A DNA stretch of 47,228 bases from Halieaceae bacterium MED-G27 (GCA_002456975.1 NTKA01000010.1:1-47228); one strand, 5' to 3'; counted from the first letter of the stretch, positions 28,442-37,555 are shown. Program-made: numbers and translations. Notes: generated by a model from the sequence alone, not told the origin.

Positions 28442-30325
28442 ATGACGCAATACAACGCAGATGCCATTGAGGTCCTGACGGGTCTCGAGCCTGTCCGCAA
28501 GCGCCCGGGCATGTATACCGATACGGCGCGACCCAATCACCTTGCACAGGAAGTGATCGATAACTCAGTCGATGAGGCGCTGGCGGGCTTTGCGAGCCAA
28601 ATCGATGTGGTACTTCATGCTGATGGTGCGATTACCATCACTGACAACGGTCGAGGTATGCCTGTCGATTTGCACCCGGAACAAAAAAAGCCGGGTGTCG
28701 AAGTGATTTTGTCGACCCTGCACGCTGGCGGGAAATTTTCCGACAAAAACTATCAGTTTAGCGGCGGTCTCCATGGCGTGGGGGTGTCGGTGGTAAATGC
28801 CCTGTCCATGCGGCTCGACATCACGATTCGCCGTGATGGCAACGTCTACAGCATGGCGTTTGAGAACGGCGATAAGGTCGAAGACTTAGCAATATCGGGG
28901 CAGTGTGGCAAACGCAATACAGGTACCGGTATTAGATTTGTGCCCGACCCTGTATTTTTTGATAGCCCCAATTTTGCGATGGCAAAGCTGACACATGCCT
29001 TGCGAGCGAAAGCGGTGCTCTGCCCCGGTCTCCGTGTAACGCTGCTCGACGAAAAGCGCGGCGAAAAAGAAGAGTGGTACTACGAGGATGGCATTGCCGA
29101 TTATCTCGCCGATGCCACGATCGACTTCCCAGTAATTCCTGAAGAGCCTTTTACCTCAAGCTTCACGGGCGAAACAGAGGCGGTAGATTGGGCTATCCAA
29201 TGGTTGCCAGAAGGTGGCGACATTATCGCCGAATCCTATGTGAACCTAATCCCCACGACACAGGGCGGCACCCATGTTAACGGTCTGCGCTCGGGCCTTC
29301 TTGAGGCCATGCGGGAGTTTTGTGAGCTTCGAAATTTGTTGCCACGCGGTGTGAAATTGACGGCAGAGGATGTTTGGGATCGCTGTTGCTATGTGTTGTC
29401 TTCGAAGTTGGGAGACCCTCAGTTTTCCGGGCAGACCAAGGAGCGCCTGTCATCTCGAGAGGCTGCAGGGTTTGTCTCGGGCGTGGCGAAGGATGCATTT
29501 GCCCTGTGGCTAAATCAGCACACCTCAGATGCCGAATTGCTGGCAGAACTTTGCATTAACCGTGCCCAGGCTCGTCTTCGGTCTGCCAAGAAAGTCGTTC
29601 GAAAAAAGGTCGCTTCGGGCCCTGCATTGCCCGGAAAGCTGGCGGATTGCACGGCAGAAGATCCCGCGCGCTCTGAGTTGTTCTTGGTCGAGGGTGATTC
29701 GGCTGGAGGATCAGCGAAGCAAGCACGCGATCGTGAGTTCCAGGCAATACTGCCGCTGCGCGGCAAGATCCTGAATACATGGGAAGTCGACGCCAGTGAA
29801 ATTCTTGCGTCTCAAGAGGTCCACAATATTTCTGTGGCGCTCGGTATCGACCCTATGAGTGATGACCTCGAGGGACTTCGTTACCAGAAAGTTTGCATTC
29901 TTGCGGATGCCGATTCGGATGGCCTTCACATCGCCACGCTGATCTGCGCATTGTTTTTGCGCCATTTCCGGCCATTGGTGCGAGCCGGCCATGTCTTTGT
30001 AGCGATGCCACCGTTGTATCGAGTCGATGTCGGCAAAGATGTGTTTTATGCGCTCGATGAAGCAGAGAAGAATGGCATTCTAGAGCGAGTGGCGGCTGAA
30101 AATTCGCGGGCTAAACCCAATGTCCAGCGCTTCAAGGGGTTGGGCGAGATGAACCCATCTCAGTTGAGAGAGACCACCATGGATCCCGATACCCGCCGTT
30201 TGGTGCAGTTGATTCTCGATGCAGATGACGATACCAACAGCGTGTTCGATATGTTGCTAGCCAAAAAGCGCGCGGGTGATCGGCGTGAGTGGCTGGAGAC
30301 CAAAGGCGACCTCGCCGACGTCTGA
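28442..30325 (+). CDS. parE: DNA topoisomerase IV subunit B
   Basis: ATPase subunit of the decatenating topoisomerase IV, 627 aa (E. coli 630). GHKL ATPase domain: EVIDNSVDEALAG, ITDNGRGMPV and GGLHGVGVSVVNALS. TOPRIM domain: VEGDSAGGSAKQ near residue 416 and ILADADSDGLH near 490. The short length without the extra GyrB insertion, and the position after cpdA, support ParE over GyrB. In E. coli yqiA lies between cpdA and parE; here there is only a 66-bp gap. GGAG precedes the ATG. Confidence 0.96.
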   Translation: MTQYNADAIEVLTGLEPVRKRPGMYTDTARPNHLAQEVIDNSVDEALAGFASQIDVVLHADGAITITDNGRGMPVDLHPEQKKPGVEVILSTLHAGGKFSDKNYQFSGGLHGVGVSVVNALSMRLDITIRRDGNVYSMAFENGDKVEDLAISGQCGKRNTGTGIRFVPDPVFFDSPNFAMAKLTHALRAKAVLCPGLRVTLLDEKRGEKEEWYYEDGIADYLADATIDFPVIPEEPFTSSFTGETEAVDWAIQWLPEGGDIIAESYVNLIPTTQGGTHVNGLRSGLLEAMREFCELRNLLPRGVKLTAEDVWDRCCYVLSSKLGDPQFSGQTKERLSSREAAGFVSGVAKDAFALWLNQHTSDAELLAELCINRAQARLRSAKKVVRKKVASGPALPGKLADCTAEDPARSELFLVEGDSAGGSAKQARDREFQAILPLRGKILNTWEVDASEILASQEVHNISVALGIDPMSDDLEGLRYQKVCILADADSDGLHIATLICALFLRHFRPLVRAGHVFVAMPPLYRVDVGKDVFYALDEAEKNGILERVAAENSRAKPNVQRFKGLGEMNPSQLRETTMDPDTRRLVQLILDADDDTNSVFDMLLAKKRAGDRREWLETKGDLADV

Positions 30326-30423
30326 CACGTTACTGTCGACTTTAGTAGGAGGTCCCAGGGGGCATCGCTGGTCAATTTGCTCCAAGCCTTGTTAGATTGC
30401 AGGGATACAGGAGGGTGTTTGTG

Positions 30424-30990
30424 ATGCGACGTTCGGTTTTTCTTCTTTTTCTGATTTTGGCAGCACCTGCCCTGGCCGACTGGTCTGTTGAACCCGGTTC
30501 GAGCGTGGGCTTCGTTTCTATTAAGAATAACGCCATTGGTGAAAACAACGCGTTTACGCGAGTGGCGGGCGGTATCGATGCAAAGGGCAATATCAGCGTA
30601 AAAGTCGACCTGAGCTCGGTGGATACCGGTGTGGGTATTCGAAACGAGCGCTTACAAACCATGTTGTTCGAGGTGGGTATGTACCCGGCAGCAACAGTGA
30701 CCGGAAAGCTGTCAGAGGATCAGCTTGCCAAACTCAGCTCGGGTGGGCAAAGCACGGCGATGCTCGAGGTCACGGTCGATCTGCACGGGCAGCAAGCGAA
30801 AAAGATGGCAGCGCTGTCAGTAGCCGCGAGCAACGGTCAGGCTCAAGTCGTCAGTGCCCAGCCCATAATGCTGTCTGCTGCAGAGTTTGGTTTAGAGAGC
30901 GGTGTTGCTGCGCTTCAGCAGATCGCAGGTCTCAATGCGATCAGCCGCTCCATTCCCGTCACGGTCGATTTTACCCTCTCTTCCGACTAA
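30424..30990 (+). CDS. YceI-family periplasmic lipocalin-like protein
   Basis: Secreted beta-barrel protein of 188 aa, with a signal peptide MRRSVFLLFLILAAPALA and then the YceI opening ADWSVEPGSSVGFVSIKN. The family binds polyprenyl/isoprenoid chains; the function in most bacteria is unknown. AGGAGG sits 9 bases before the ATG at 30424; GTG at 30421 is also possible. The gene ends flush with the convergent cytochrome gene. Confidence 0.87.
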   Translation: MRRSVFLLFLILAAPALADWSVEPGSSVGFVSIKNNAIGENNAFTRVAGGIDAKGNISVKVDLSSVDTGVGIRNERLQTMLFEVGMYPAATVTGKLSEDQLAKLSSGGQSTAMLEVTVDLHGQQAKKMAALSVAASNGQAQVVSAQPIMLSAAEFGLESGVAALQQIAGLNAISRSIPVTVDFTLSSD

Positions 30991-33246
30991 TCAGGGGCCG
31001 CTTCCGGTGGCCCTCATGACGTTGATCAGCTGCGATCGGTATTGGTTGTAGGCGACCCGATTACTCAGCTGCGTGCTATACGCCATGAGCGCGTTGAGGA
31101 TGTCGGGCTGTCCGGGATGGGTTTTGTTCAGACGTTCTAATACCTTCATAGCGCGTTCTTCTTCGCCCATGTCAAACAATGCAACCGCGAACACGTAGCG
31201 ATGCCTTGAGCCCTCTTCCTCCAGCTCGGCCGCACGGTTTAAGGCTTCGAGGCCAGATTCCCGCTTACCGCCCCTGATATCGTGTAAGCCCTTCGCAAAC
31301 CACAAGCTACCGGCCGCCGGCATAGCTGCCAATGAACTCTCGAGAAGCTCGCTCGCTTCGTCATTACGATCTTGCTGGCGAAGCAGATCAACGAGATTGA
31401 TGATGGCCGGCTCAAACTGTGGGTTCTGTCGCAGTGCGTATTTGAGCGCTACTTCGGCTTTGTCTAAATCGCGGCGAGCCAACCAAAAGTTCGCTAGCTG
31501 TAATTGCACCGATGGCATGTCGAGGTGTTTCGACTGGACCTCGAGGTATTCGGTGTAAAGTACATCGAGCTCCTCGACATCCTTGTCGCGCAGACCTTCA
31601 AACTCGCTGCCGGCAAGTATTGATGCAACCTCTAGTCGAACACTCATGATGGGGTCGGTCATCAGCGGGCGGAGCATGAGATAGCGCTGAGAGAGAGGTA
31701 GAGTTGCTACGGTACGGACGGTACTGGCTCGAACCATCGGGTCATCATCGCGCAACAGCATCGCCGCCATACCAGAGAGCCTAGGCGATCCGAGGTTAGA
31801 GATTTGCTCGATGACCGCACTTCTGATGATACCGGGCTGCTGGCTGTCGCTGACGATTGCCTCAAGGCTCGGCAGGGCTCTGAGGTCACCCCGATCGGCA
31901 GCTACCCTAGCTTTCGCTTGATTCAATGCCCTGATGTCAGGCTTCACGCCCCAGTTATTTACAACATCGTTAGCCCAGCTATTGGTTTGATCTTGGTGGC
32001 ACTGGGTGCAGGCATTGGGGCTGCCGGTGCTGATCGACACATCGGGGCGGGGAATCCGCATACTGTGATCGCGTCGCGCATCGACGCCCATGTAGAGCTG
32101 ATCGGGCATGTGGCAGTTAACACAGGCGGCACCAGAACTGGTGGCAGGGTGCCTGTGGTGACTGGTTTGGTCGTATCGCTCTGGCTGATGGCACTGGGTG
32201 CACACGCCATTACCCTCGACGACCAGGGCATTGCTGTGTGGTTCGTGGCAATTACTGCAAACCACTCCCGCAGCCGCCATCTTGCTTTGCATGAAGGAGC
32301 CATAAACATAAACCTCATCTCGAATCTGCCCGTCGTGCCAGTAAAGAGGCGCCTGCACCGAGGATATTCGGTGTGTATCGCTCAAGGGCTTCCCAAAATG
32401 GTAATCACCCAGCGTGGCTCGCCTAGAATGACAGCGGCCGCAGCTCTCGATTTGCATTGACGCGGTTGGCCCTGACCTTCGACTAGCCACCGACGCTTCG
32501 GTGTCACGCGTCCATAGGCCGCGACCCGCCAGCGATACCGCGAGCCCGCTATTTGATGCAGTCATCTCACCCCGACGGGCGAGGTCGGCGTGCTGCGCCC
32601 CGGGACCGTGACAGGCCTCGCATCCCACATCGATGGCTTGGTATTGGGTGTCGTAGCTGTCGGTACTGAGGTTGTAATTCTTGTGAACATCGGTGCTGTG
32701 GCACTCTGCACAGCGGCTGTTCCAATTGTGATAAATGCCGGTCCAATGCAGCGGGCTCGCATGCGAGACATCCTCATCGGTATTTTCATAGATGTGATAC
32801 CAGCGTTGACCACCCTCTGTTTTTGGCCTCGCATCCCAGGCGACACTCAATGCCTGAAGTCGCCCACCCGGCAGTGATAGGAGTAGTTGCTGAAGCGGAT
32901 AGACTCCGAAAACGTAGTCGACCTTAAATGCCTCGAGCTCGCCATCGGCGTTGTCGGTGCGGACCCAGTAGTCGCTGTCCTCGCGAAAAAATTCGCTGGT
33001 GATACCTTGATGGGTAAAGGAGGCTTTGTTGAAGTCACCAAGGACCGTGGTGGACGAGGCTTCTTGCATCGCCACATCATGGTGAGAGTTTTGCCAGAGG
33101 GTTGCTTCGGTTTGGTGGCAATCGGCGCAAACGGCGGACCCTACGTAATCATTTGCTGCGAGGCTTGTGGCAGACAGTGAGAGACCAGTGACTAGCAGTA
33201 CCCATAAGTGCTTAACACCGATGAGTTGGCCGGCAACCTCGGTCAT
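30991..33246 (-). CDS. Octahaem c-type cytochrome with C-terminal HEAT/TPR-like repeats
   Basis: Secreted multihaem protein of 751 aa. It has a signal peptide (VLLVTGLSLSATSLA), then eight CxxCH haem sites in order: CADCH, CAECH, CEACH, CGRCH, CSNCH, CTQCH, CVNCH, CTQCH, in the first ~430 residues, resembling cytochrome c554/paired-CxxCH proteins. From about 440 a HEAT-like stretch (DDDPMVRASTVRTVATLP) and from about 560 TPR-like repeats (DLDKAEVALKYALRQNPQFE) follow. The start at 33246 is set by an ATGA overlap with the upstream glycosyltransferase; a longer frame to 33303 lies inside that gene. I do not know its redox partner. Confidence 0.88.
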   Translation of the reverse strand: MTEVAGQLIGVKHLWVLLVTGLSLSATSLAANDYVGSAVCADCHQTEATLWQNSHHDVAMQEASSTTVLGDFNKASFTHQGITSEFFREDSDYWVRTDNADGELEAFKVDYVFGVYPLQQLLLSLPGGRLQALSVAWDARPKTEGGQRWYHIYENTDEDVSHASPLHWTGIYHNWNSRCAECHSTDVHKNYNLSTDSYDTQYQAIDVGCEACHGPGAQHADLARRGEMTASNSGLAVSLAGRGLWTRDTEASVASRRSGPTASMQIESCGRCHSRRATLGDYHFGKPLSDTHRISSVQAPLYWHDGQIRDEVYVYGSFMQSKMAAAGVVCSNCHEPHSNALVVEGNGVCTQCHQPERYDQTSHHRHPATSSGAACVNCHMPDQLYMGVDARRDHSMRIPRPDVSISTGSPNACTQCHQDQTNSWANDVVNNWGVKPDIRALNQAKARVAADRGDLRALPSLEAIVSDSQQPGIIRSAVIEQISNLGSPRLSGMAAMLLRDDDPMVRASTVRTVATLPLSQRYLMLRPLMTDPIMSVRLEVASILAGSEFEGLRDKDVEELDVLYTEYLEVQSKHLDMPSVQLQLANFWLARRDLDKAEVALKYALRQNPQFEPAIINLVDLLRQQDRNDEASELLESSLAAMPAAGSLWFAKGLHDIRGGKRESGLEALNRAAELEEEGSRHRYVFAVALFDMGEEERAMKVLERLNKTHPGQPDILNALMAYSTQLSNRVAYNQYRSQLINVMRATGSGP

Positions 33247-34265
33247 TGCCAAAGCGATTGGCTTAATTCCTTCACAGGCTTTTGTGCACCTCGCGCAAGC
33301 CACTCTGCCAATGCCATGGCAACATTATTAAACCGAATCTCGGGCGCCTCTGGAATATCATCGAGCCAGGCGCGTGCTTTTTTCGTGTTCAGTGACTGCA
33401 TTGTCTTGGCATAGCCGAGCTGCTCAAGTGCCGCCGCGTTTGACAGCTGCTCCATCTGCTTTGCCAGCGGTCTGGTAAGCACGGGCTTGCGCCACTGAAG
33501 GCACTCGGAAATGAGTTCAAATCCTGTATTACAGATAACCGCGCGCGACGCGGCGAGATCGGCTTTGAAACCGTGGACGTTGGCTTTGCGCCGCTGTACG
33601 TTGCCGTGCTCACCATCGATTATCTGGTTCGAGTATTGAATAAATTGGCGGTCAGAAAACTGCTGTAACCACTGGGTGGTTTTGTCTTGCTCCTCAAACG
33701 GCAGATAAACGAGGATATGATCCTTGATGTCATCGGGATCAATATCTGGCAAGTCCAAGATTGGCGGCAAAATGCTGTCGTCGAAGGGCGCCCAGTGCAG
33801 ACCGACCTCTAAATCAACCGGCGCAAACTGCGCCATCAACAATCGACTCAAAGGCGTATCTCCCGTCATTGGTGTGTTGCTGCCGAAGGCATACTGATGC
33901 CCTATTCCGATGGCCTCGCGCCCCCTGGCTTTACACGCCCAAGAAATCACAGGCTCGTAATCACACACAATTAAATCGTAAGGATCGAGGTCGAGTTTGG
34001 TTGCGTCCTTAATAAATGTAGCGGGATGCATGCCAAGCGCTGTCTTTCGATAGCGCATTTTTCCAGCCTCGGTCACCATGGTCAGGCCTTCTCGGTGTTT
34101 GAAGTCGCCGAAGATTTCCATGTCAAAGAGCTTGTCTCGCTCACGACCTGAGAACAGCCAGGTAACGTCTACATCGAAATCTTTTAACGCATGCGAAATA
34201 CCCCGAGCTCTGCTGACATGGCCCTGTCCCGTCCCTTGCACGCCATAGAGGATTTTTCTAGTCAT
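33243..34265 (-). CDS. MJ1255/VC2487-type glycosyltransferase
   Basis: GT-B-fold protein of 340 aa. The N-terminus KILYGVQGTGQGHVSRARG is the glycine-rich acceptor loop of the MJ1255/VC2487 family (MurG-like), with ICNTGFELISECLQWRKPVL as the donor-side motif in the C-terminal domain. No membrane segment is predicted by eye. Its donor and acceptor are not known. It is the middle gene of a minus-strand operon: 12 bases after the PAP2 gene and overlapping the octahaem cytochrome by 4. Confidence 0.85.
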   Translation of the reverse strand: MTRKILYGVQGTGQGHVSRARGISHALKDFDVDVTWLFSGRERDKLFDMEIFGDFKHREGLTMVTEAGKMRYRKTALGMHPATFIKDATKLDLDPYDLIVCDYEPVISWACKARGREAIGIGHQYAFGSNTPMTGDTPLSRLLMAQFAPVDLEVGLHWAPFDDSILPPILDLPDIDPDDIKDHILVYLPFEEQDKTTQWLQQFSDRQFIQYSNQIIDGEHGNVQRRKANVHGFKADLAASRAVICNTGFELISECLQWRKPVLTRPLAKQMEQLSNAAALEQLGYAKTMQSLNTKKARAWLDDIPEAPEIRFNNVAMALAEWLARGAQKPVKELSQSLWQ

Positions 34266-34277
34266 TGGGAGGCTCCT

Positions 34278-34808
34278 CTAGATATTCAGGAGTGACAAAG
34301 TACAGACGGCGACACCGCTGCCCACGAAGGCGCCAGCGAGTACATCACCCGGGAAGTGGACCCCGAGCACTAGGCGCGACATGCCGACTATTGTTGCCCA
34401 AAGGAATAACACGGCAGAGGCGCCACCGAGCACAGTGACTGTGACCAGCGAGAAGCAAAAGGCAGCAGAAGTATGCCCAGATGGAAAGCTGAATTTATCG
34501 GAGGCGGTAATCACTGATTGAAAGTTTGACTTAAAGTCTGCGGGGCGCAGGCGTTTTAGTGTGTTTTTCAACACAACATACACAGCTCGCTCTATAATCA
34601 TCGCGAGCCCAAGCGTGACGAAATAGGTAGGGGCTAACACAGACCCAGAAAACCAGACTAATGCAGGCGTCAACAATTGCATGTAGCCATCACCGCTCCT
34701 AGATAACAGCCTCGCGCTCAATCGGACTCGGGGCATGCGCTGACAGGTGTGAAACACCTTCTCAAATAGCGCGACATCGAAGCGTTGTAGTGACGAAAGT
34801 ATACCCAT
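34278..34808 (-). CDS. PAP2-family membrane phosphatase
   Basis: Integral membrane lipid phosphatase of 176 aa with about five hydrophobic helices. All three PAP2 motifs are present: KNTLKRLRP, FPSGHTSAAF and SRLVLGVHFPGD, so it should be active. Substrates of the family include undecaprenyl diphosphate and phosphatidic acid or phosphatidylglycerol phosphate. It is first in the operon with the glycosyltransferase and octahaem cytochrome, which suggests a lipid-linked glycan substrate, but this is inference. Confidence 0.9.
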   Translation of the reverse strand: MGILSSLQRFDVALFEKVFHTCQRMPRVRLSARLLSRSGDGYMQLLTPALVWFSGSVLAPTYFVTLGLAMIIERAVYVVLKNTLKRLRPADFKSNFQSVITASDKFSFPSGHTSAAFCFSLVTVTVLGGASAVLFLWATIVGMSRLVLGVHFPGDVLAGAFVGSGVAVCTLSLLNI

Positions 34809-34909
34809 GATGTTTTTCTAATCTGCTCCTTAATCATTCTGCCGTGTTTCGGGGCACAATGGGAACCTTAAACAGCAGCTTTCATGAAACCGACATATTT
34901 GGAGTGAGC

Positions 34910-35617
34910 ATGCATATTGGTATTTTGAAGACAGACACGGTGCGCCCAGAGTGGGTAGGCGAGTTCGGGGAGTATCCCGATATGTTTGAGCGCCTATTAA
35001 GCGAGGCAGAGGATGGCCTACGATTCTCTGTCTGGGATGTCGAGGGCGGCGTACTGCCCGATAATGCCGATATTGAGTCGGTGTGTGGCTTTATCATCAC
35101 CGGTAGCAAGAGTTCGGTTTACGATGACAAGCGGTGGATTCGTGACCTCGAGGTGCTGATTTGCGATCTTCATGCGAGGCGTAAAAAAATGATTGGTATC
35201 TGTTTCGGACACCAATTGATCGCTCAGGCACTGGGGGGCGTGGTCGCTAAATCCGAGAAAGGTTGGGGTGTTGGGATCCATTGTTATGACATGGATGCGC
35301 TTGGGTTTGATGAGCAGCCGTCAGCTTCCTTGAAGCTAGTGGTATCGCATCAGGATCAGGTGCTGACTTTACCCCCAGGCGCTCAGACCGTGGTGCGTAA
35401 CAATCATTGCGAGCATGGCGGGTTTCTGATGGGTGATCATGTCCTAACGCTTCAAGGCCATCCTGAGTTCATTGATGCCTACTCCGAGGAAATAATGGCT
35501 TTCCGCTACGACATGATTGGCGCCGAGTGCGTTGCCAAGGGGCGCGAATCATTAATTGAGCATGATCACGAGGGTGACCGAGTGGCTCGATGGATGCTTA
35601 ACTTTCTCGCGGCGTAA
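34910..35617 (+). CDS. Class I glutamine amidotransferase-like protein
   Basis: 235-aa protein with the GATase class I fold. The nucleophilic Cys is residue 98 in IGICFGHQLIAQALGG, and the His/Glu pair is in LTLQGHPEF, so the triad is complete. The start ATG 34910 follows GGAGTGAG; the frame from 34844 is longer but has no site. It resembles the GuaA-like, stand-alone amidotransferases whose acceptor is not known. It ends flush with the convergent glyoxalase gene. Confidence 0.88.
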   Translation: MHIGILKTDTVRPEWVGEFGEYPDMFERLLSEAEDGLRFSVWDVEGGVLPDNADIESVCGFIITGSKSSVYDDKRWIRDLEVLICDLHARRKKMIGICFGHQLIAQALGGVVAKSEKGWGVGIHCYDMDALGFDEQPSASLKLVVSHQDQVLTLPPGAQTVVRNNHCEHGGFLMGDHVLTLQGHPEFIDAYSEEIMAFRYDMIGAECVAKGRESLIEHDHEGDRVARWMLNFLAA

Positions 35618-36058
35618 TTACCATTCGCCGGTATCAGGCATCGACGACCACGGCTCAGCGGGTTGCAGGGCTGAGCCCTCTTGCAGTAATTCGATTGAAA
35701 TACCATCGGGTGATCTGACAAAGGCCATCCTGCCGTCACGCGGCGGTCGATTAATAACCACGCCTGAATCCATCAGCGACTGGCAAAGCTCGTAGATATT
35801 GTCCACGCGGTAGGCGAGGTGTCCGAAGTTTCTAGCGCCATCGTATTCCTCAGGATCCCAGTTGTAGGTGATCTCCACCAGCGGGCTTTGTTTTTCTGCG
35901 GCGTTATTGAGATCGGCGGGCGCTGCCAAGAAAACCAGAGTAAAACGGCCGCCCTCGTTGTCGATTCGGCGCACCTCAACCAAGCCAAGTTGCCCGACAA
36001 AAAACTCGAGTGTTGCCTCAAGATTACTGGCTCGAATCATCGTGTGGAGATATCGCAT
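35618..36058 (-). CDS. gloA: Lactoylglutathione lyase (glyoxalase I)
   Basis: Converts the methylglyoxal-glutathione hemithioacetal to S-lactoylglutathione. It is 146 aa, two beta-alpha-beta3 modules. Metal ligands can be read in the usual order: His in [11 protein letters not shown], Glu in PLVEITYNW, His in NFGHLAYRV and Glu in GISIELLQ. The short C-terminus fits the Ni-type bacterial enzyme. Monocistronic by position, convergent with the amidotransferase. Confidence 0.9.
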   Translation of the reverse strand: MRYLHTMIRASNLEATLEFFVGQLGLVEVRRIDNEGGRFTLVFLAAPADLNNAAEKQSPLVEITYNWDPEEYDGARNFGHLAYRVDNIYELCQSLMDSGVVINRPPRDGRMAFVRSPDGISIELLQEGSALQPAEPWSSMPDTGEW

Positions 36059-36374
36059 TGCGTCGCCCTTTGGGTGTCTTGAGCGATAGAGACTAGGCGA
36101 AACCAGCGACCACCGACAACACCGCTATAGCGATTGAGCCAAGCGCTTAACTTTTGCGATAACGCTATGGCTGTTGCGGTGAAGCCAAACTTTACCCGGT
36201 TGCTTTAGAGTGAGCCCTAGCGTTAGCAAAGGCCATAAACGCATAAATCTGTCAAGCGCGACAGGATAATGACACATTTGTCATAAACACTGCCGTTTTA
36301 TCGCAAAAGACTAATCCCTTAAGCGCTTCTTATTGTTTACTTGAGCATAACCCAACAGAGGCGCAAGCCACTCG
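36059..36374. other. 316-bp intergenic region with nested dyads
   Basis: No gene is supported here. It holds a long inverted repeat (listed separately), a perfect palindrome CGCTATAGCG (36123-36132), and two hairpin-forming sequences, CTGTC AAGCGC GACAG (36249-36264) and ATGACA CATT TGTCAT (36269-36284). It must include the promoter of the zinc-ribbon/rdgC run and that of gloA, but I could not place them. Confidence 0.5.
36141..36328. repeat. Long imperfect inverted repeat, about 188 bp end to end
   Basis: The left arm is AAGCGCTTAA directly followed by CTTTTGCGATAA (36141-36162). The right arm is the reverse complement of both parts, TTATCGCAAAAG (36298-36309) and TTAAGCGCTT (36319-36328), with a 9-base insertion between them. 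Two hairpins lie inside. AAGCGCTT is itself a palindrome. I saw no target-site duplication, so a mobile element is not indicated. It could be a structured RNA or paired binding sites. Confidence 0.45.
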
Positions 36375-36575
36375 ATGCTATTTATCGAAGCAACAACACA
36401 TTGCCTTAATTGCGGCAGCGAGGCTGTTCGTCGGGTTCGCCGGAAGGGTCTAGAAAAGGCCTGCCTGGAAAAGGTATTTGAATGTGGCAACTGTGAAGCG
36501 CGGTTTGCGCGTGCCATCTACGGTATGCCAAGGGTGCTTTTGTCTATTATGGTTCGCCTCAAGCTACTGCGTTAA
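36375..36575 (+). CDS. Small zinc-ribbon protein
   Basis: 66-aa basic protein with two Cys pairs, THCLNCGSEAV and FECGNCEARF, spaced like a zinc ribbon, with a basic stretch RRVRRKGLEK between them. GAGGC lies upstream of the ATG, rather far. It precedes rdgC on the same strand by 74 bases. I do not recognise a named family. Conserved Cys spacing makes it more likely real than chance. Confidence 0.55.
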   Translation: MLFIEATTHCLNCGSEAVRRVRRKGLEKACLEKVFECGNCEARFARAIYGMPRVLLSIMVRLKLLR

Positions 36576-36649
36576 AGCAGTTAATGAAATTCCCAGAGCT
36601 TTTTGCATCGTTTCTCCCTACACTTGCGCGTCCGCTGGGAGGAATTGTT

Positions 36650-37555
36650 ATGTGGTTTAGAAACGCTCGTACTTACAAATTGCCCGATCGCTTAGGCATT
36701 GACGCTCTCGAGCTCTCGCAGCGTTTATCGAGACGGCCCTTTGTACCGTGTCGGCCGAGTCAGATGACTAGTAATGGTTGGGTCCCCGCCCTCAGCGATG
36801 ACACCACAGAGCTCGTGCACGCTGCTGGCGACTTCTGGTTAATCCGCCTGCGACGAGAGAAACGTCTACTACCCGCATCGGTTGTGCGTTCCGAGACTAA
36901 CGAGCGCATCGCAGAAATCCAGAACGGGCAGGGGCGTCGAGTCAATCGCAAGGAGCGTCTCGATATCATGGATGAAGTCACCCAGGATCTGTTGCCGCGT
37001 GCGTTTACCAAGTCACAGTACCTCGATGCACTCATCAATGAGCGCGAGGGCTGGGTATGGATCAATACGGCCAGTGCAGCTCGGGTGGAGGACTTTTTGT
37101 CTTTATTGCGTGAAGGCCTGGGTAACCTGCAGGTGACGATCCCCGATACACAAAAGTCGCCGGTTGTGGCGATGAGTCAGTGGGTTCTAAATGGAGGCCT
37201 TCCAGAGGGCTTGAGTCTCGGTGGTGACGCTGATCTAGAAGACCCGCATGAAGAGGGCGGTTTTGTACGTACGCGGGGCGTCTATCTCGAGTCTGACGAG
37301 ATTCTGAGCCTTATCGAGAGCGGTAAGCAGGTTGTGCGTTTGGCCCTGTCTTGGCAGGACAAAGTAGATTTCGTCTTGGATAAAGACCTCAGTATTCGTC
37401 GCATTCGCTTCAGTGACGAGCTAAAAAAACTGAACGATGAACTCCACGAGGACAAGTTGGCGCAGCGCGATGCCGATTGTTTGCTAATGGGAGAGACACT
37501 TGGATGTTTACAACAAGTGATCGGAGAGGAATTTGGAGGCTTCAGTAATGACTGA
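36650..37555 (+). CDS. rdgC: Recombination-associated protein RdgC
   Basis: Non-specific DNA-binding ring protein that limits RecA activity. It is 301 aa (E. coli 303). It starts MWFRNARTYKLP, contains VPCRPSQMTSNGWVPAL and EKRLLPASVVR, KERLDIMDEVTQDLLPRAF and a Cterminal ADCLLMGETL, all typical. The start at 36650 follows GGGAGGAA; the frame opening at 36584 is not required. It overlaps the next gene by 8 bases. Confidence 0.95.
   Translation: MWFRNARTYKLPDRLGIDALELSQRLSRRPFVPCRPSQMTSNGWVPALSDDTTELVHAAGDFWLIRLRREKRLLPASVVRSETNERIAEIQNGQGRRVNRKERLDIMDEVTQDLLPRAFTKSQYLDALINEREGWVWINTASAARVEDFLSLLREGLGNLQVTIPDTQKSPVVAMSQWVLNGGLPEGLSLGGDADLEDPHEEGGFVRTRGVYLESDEILSLIESGKQVVRLALSWQDKVDFVLDKDLSIRRIRFSDELKKLNDELHEDKLAQRDADCLLMGETLGCLQQVIGEEFGGFSND

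Noticed and set aside
31804-32460. 218-codon open frame on the plus strand
   Set aside because: It lies antisense to the octahaem cytochrome; the cytochrome frame has CxxCH motifs and a signal peptide, while this one has no recognisable features.
36141-36328. Integron attC site or miniature transposon
   Set aside because: No core GTTRRRY-type sites, no integrase or cassette array, and no target-site duplication beside the arms.
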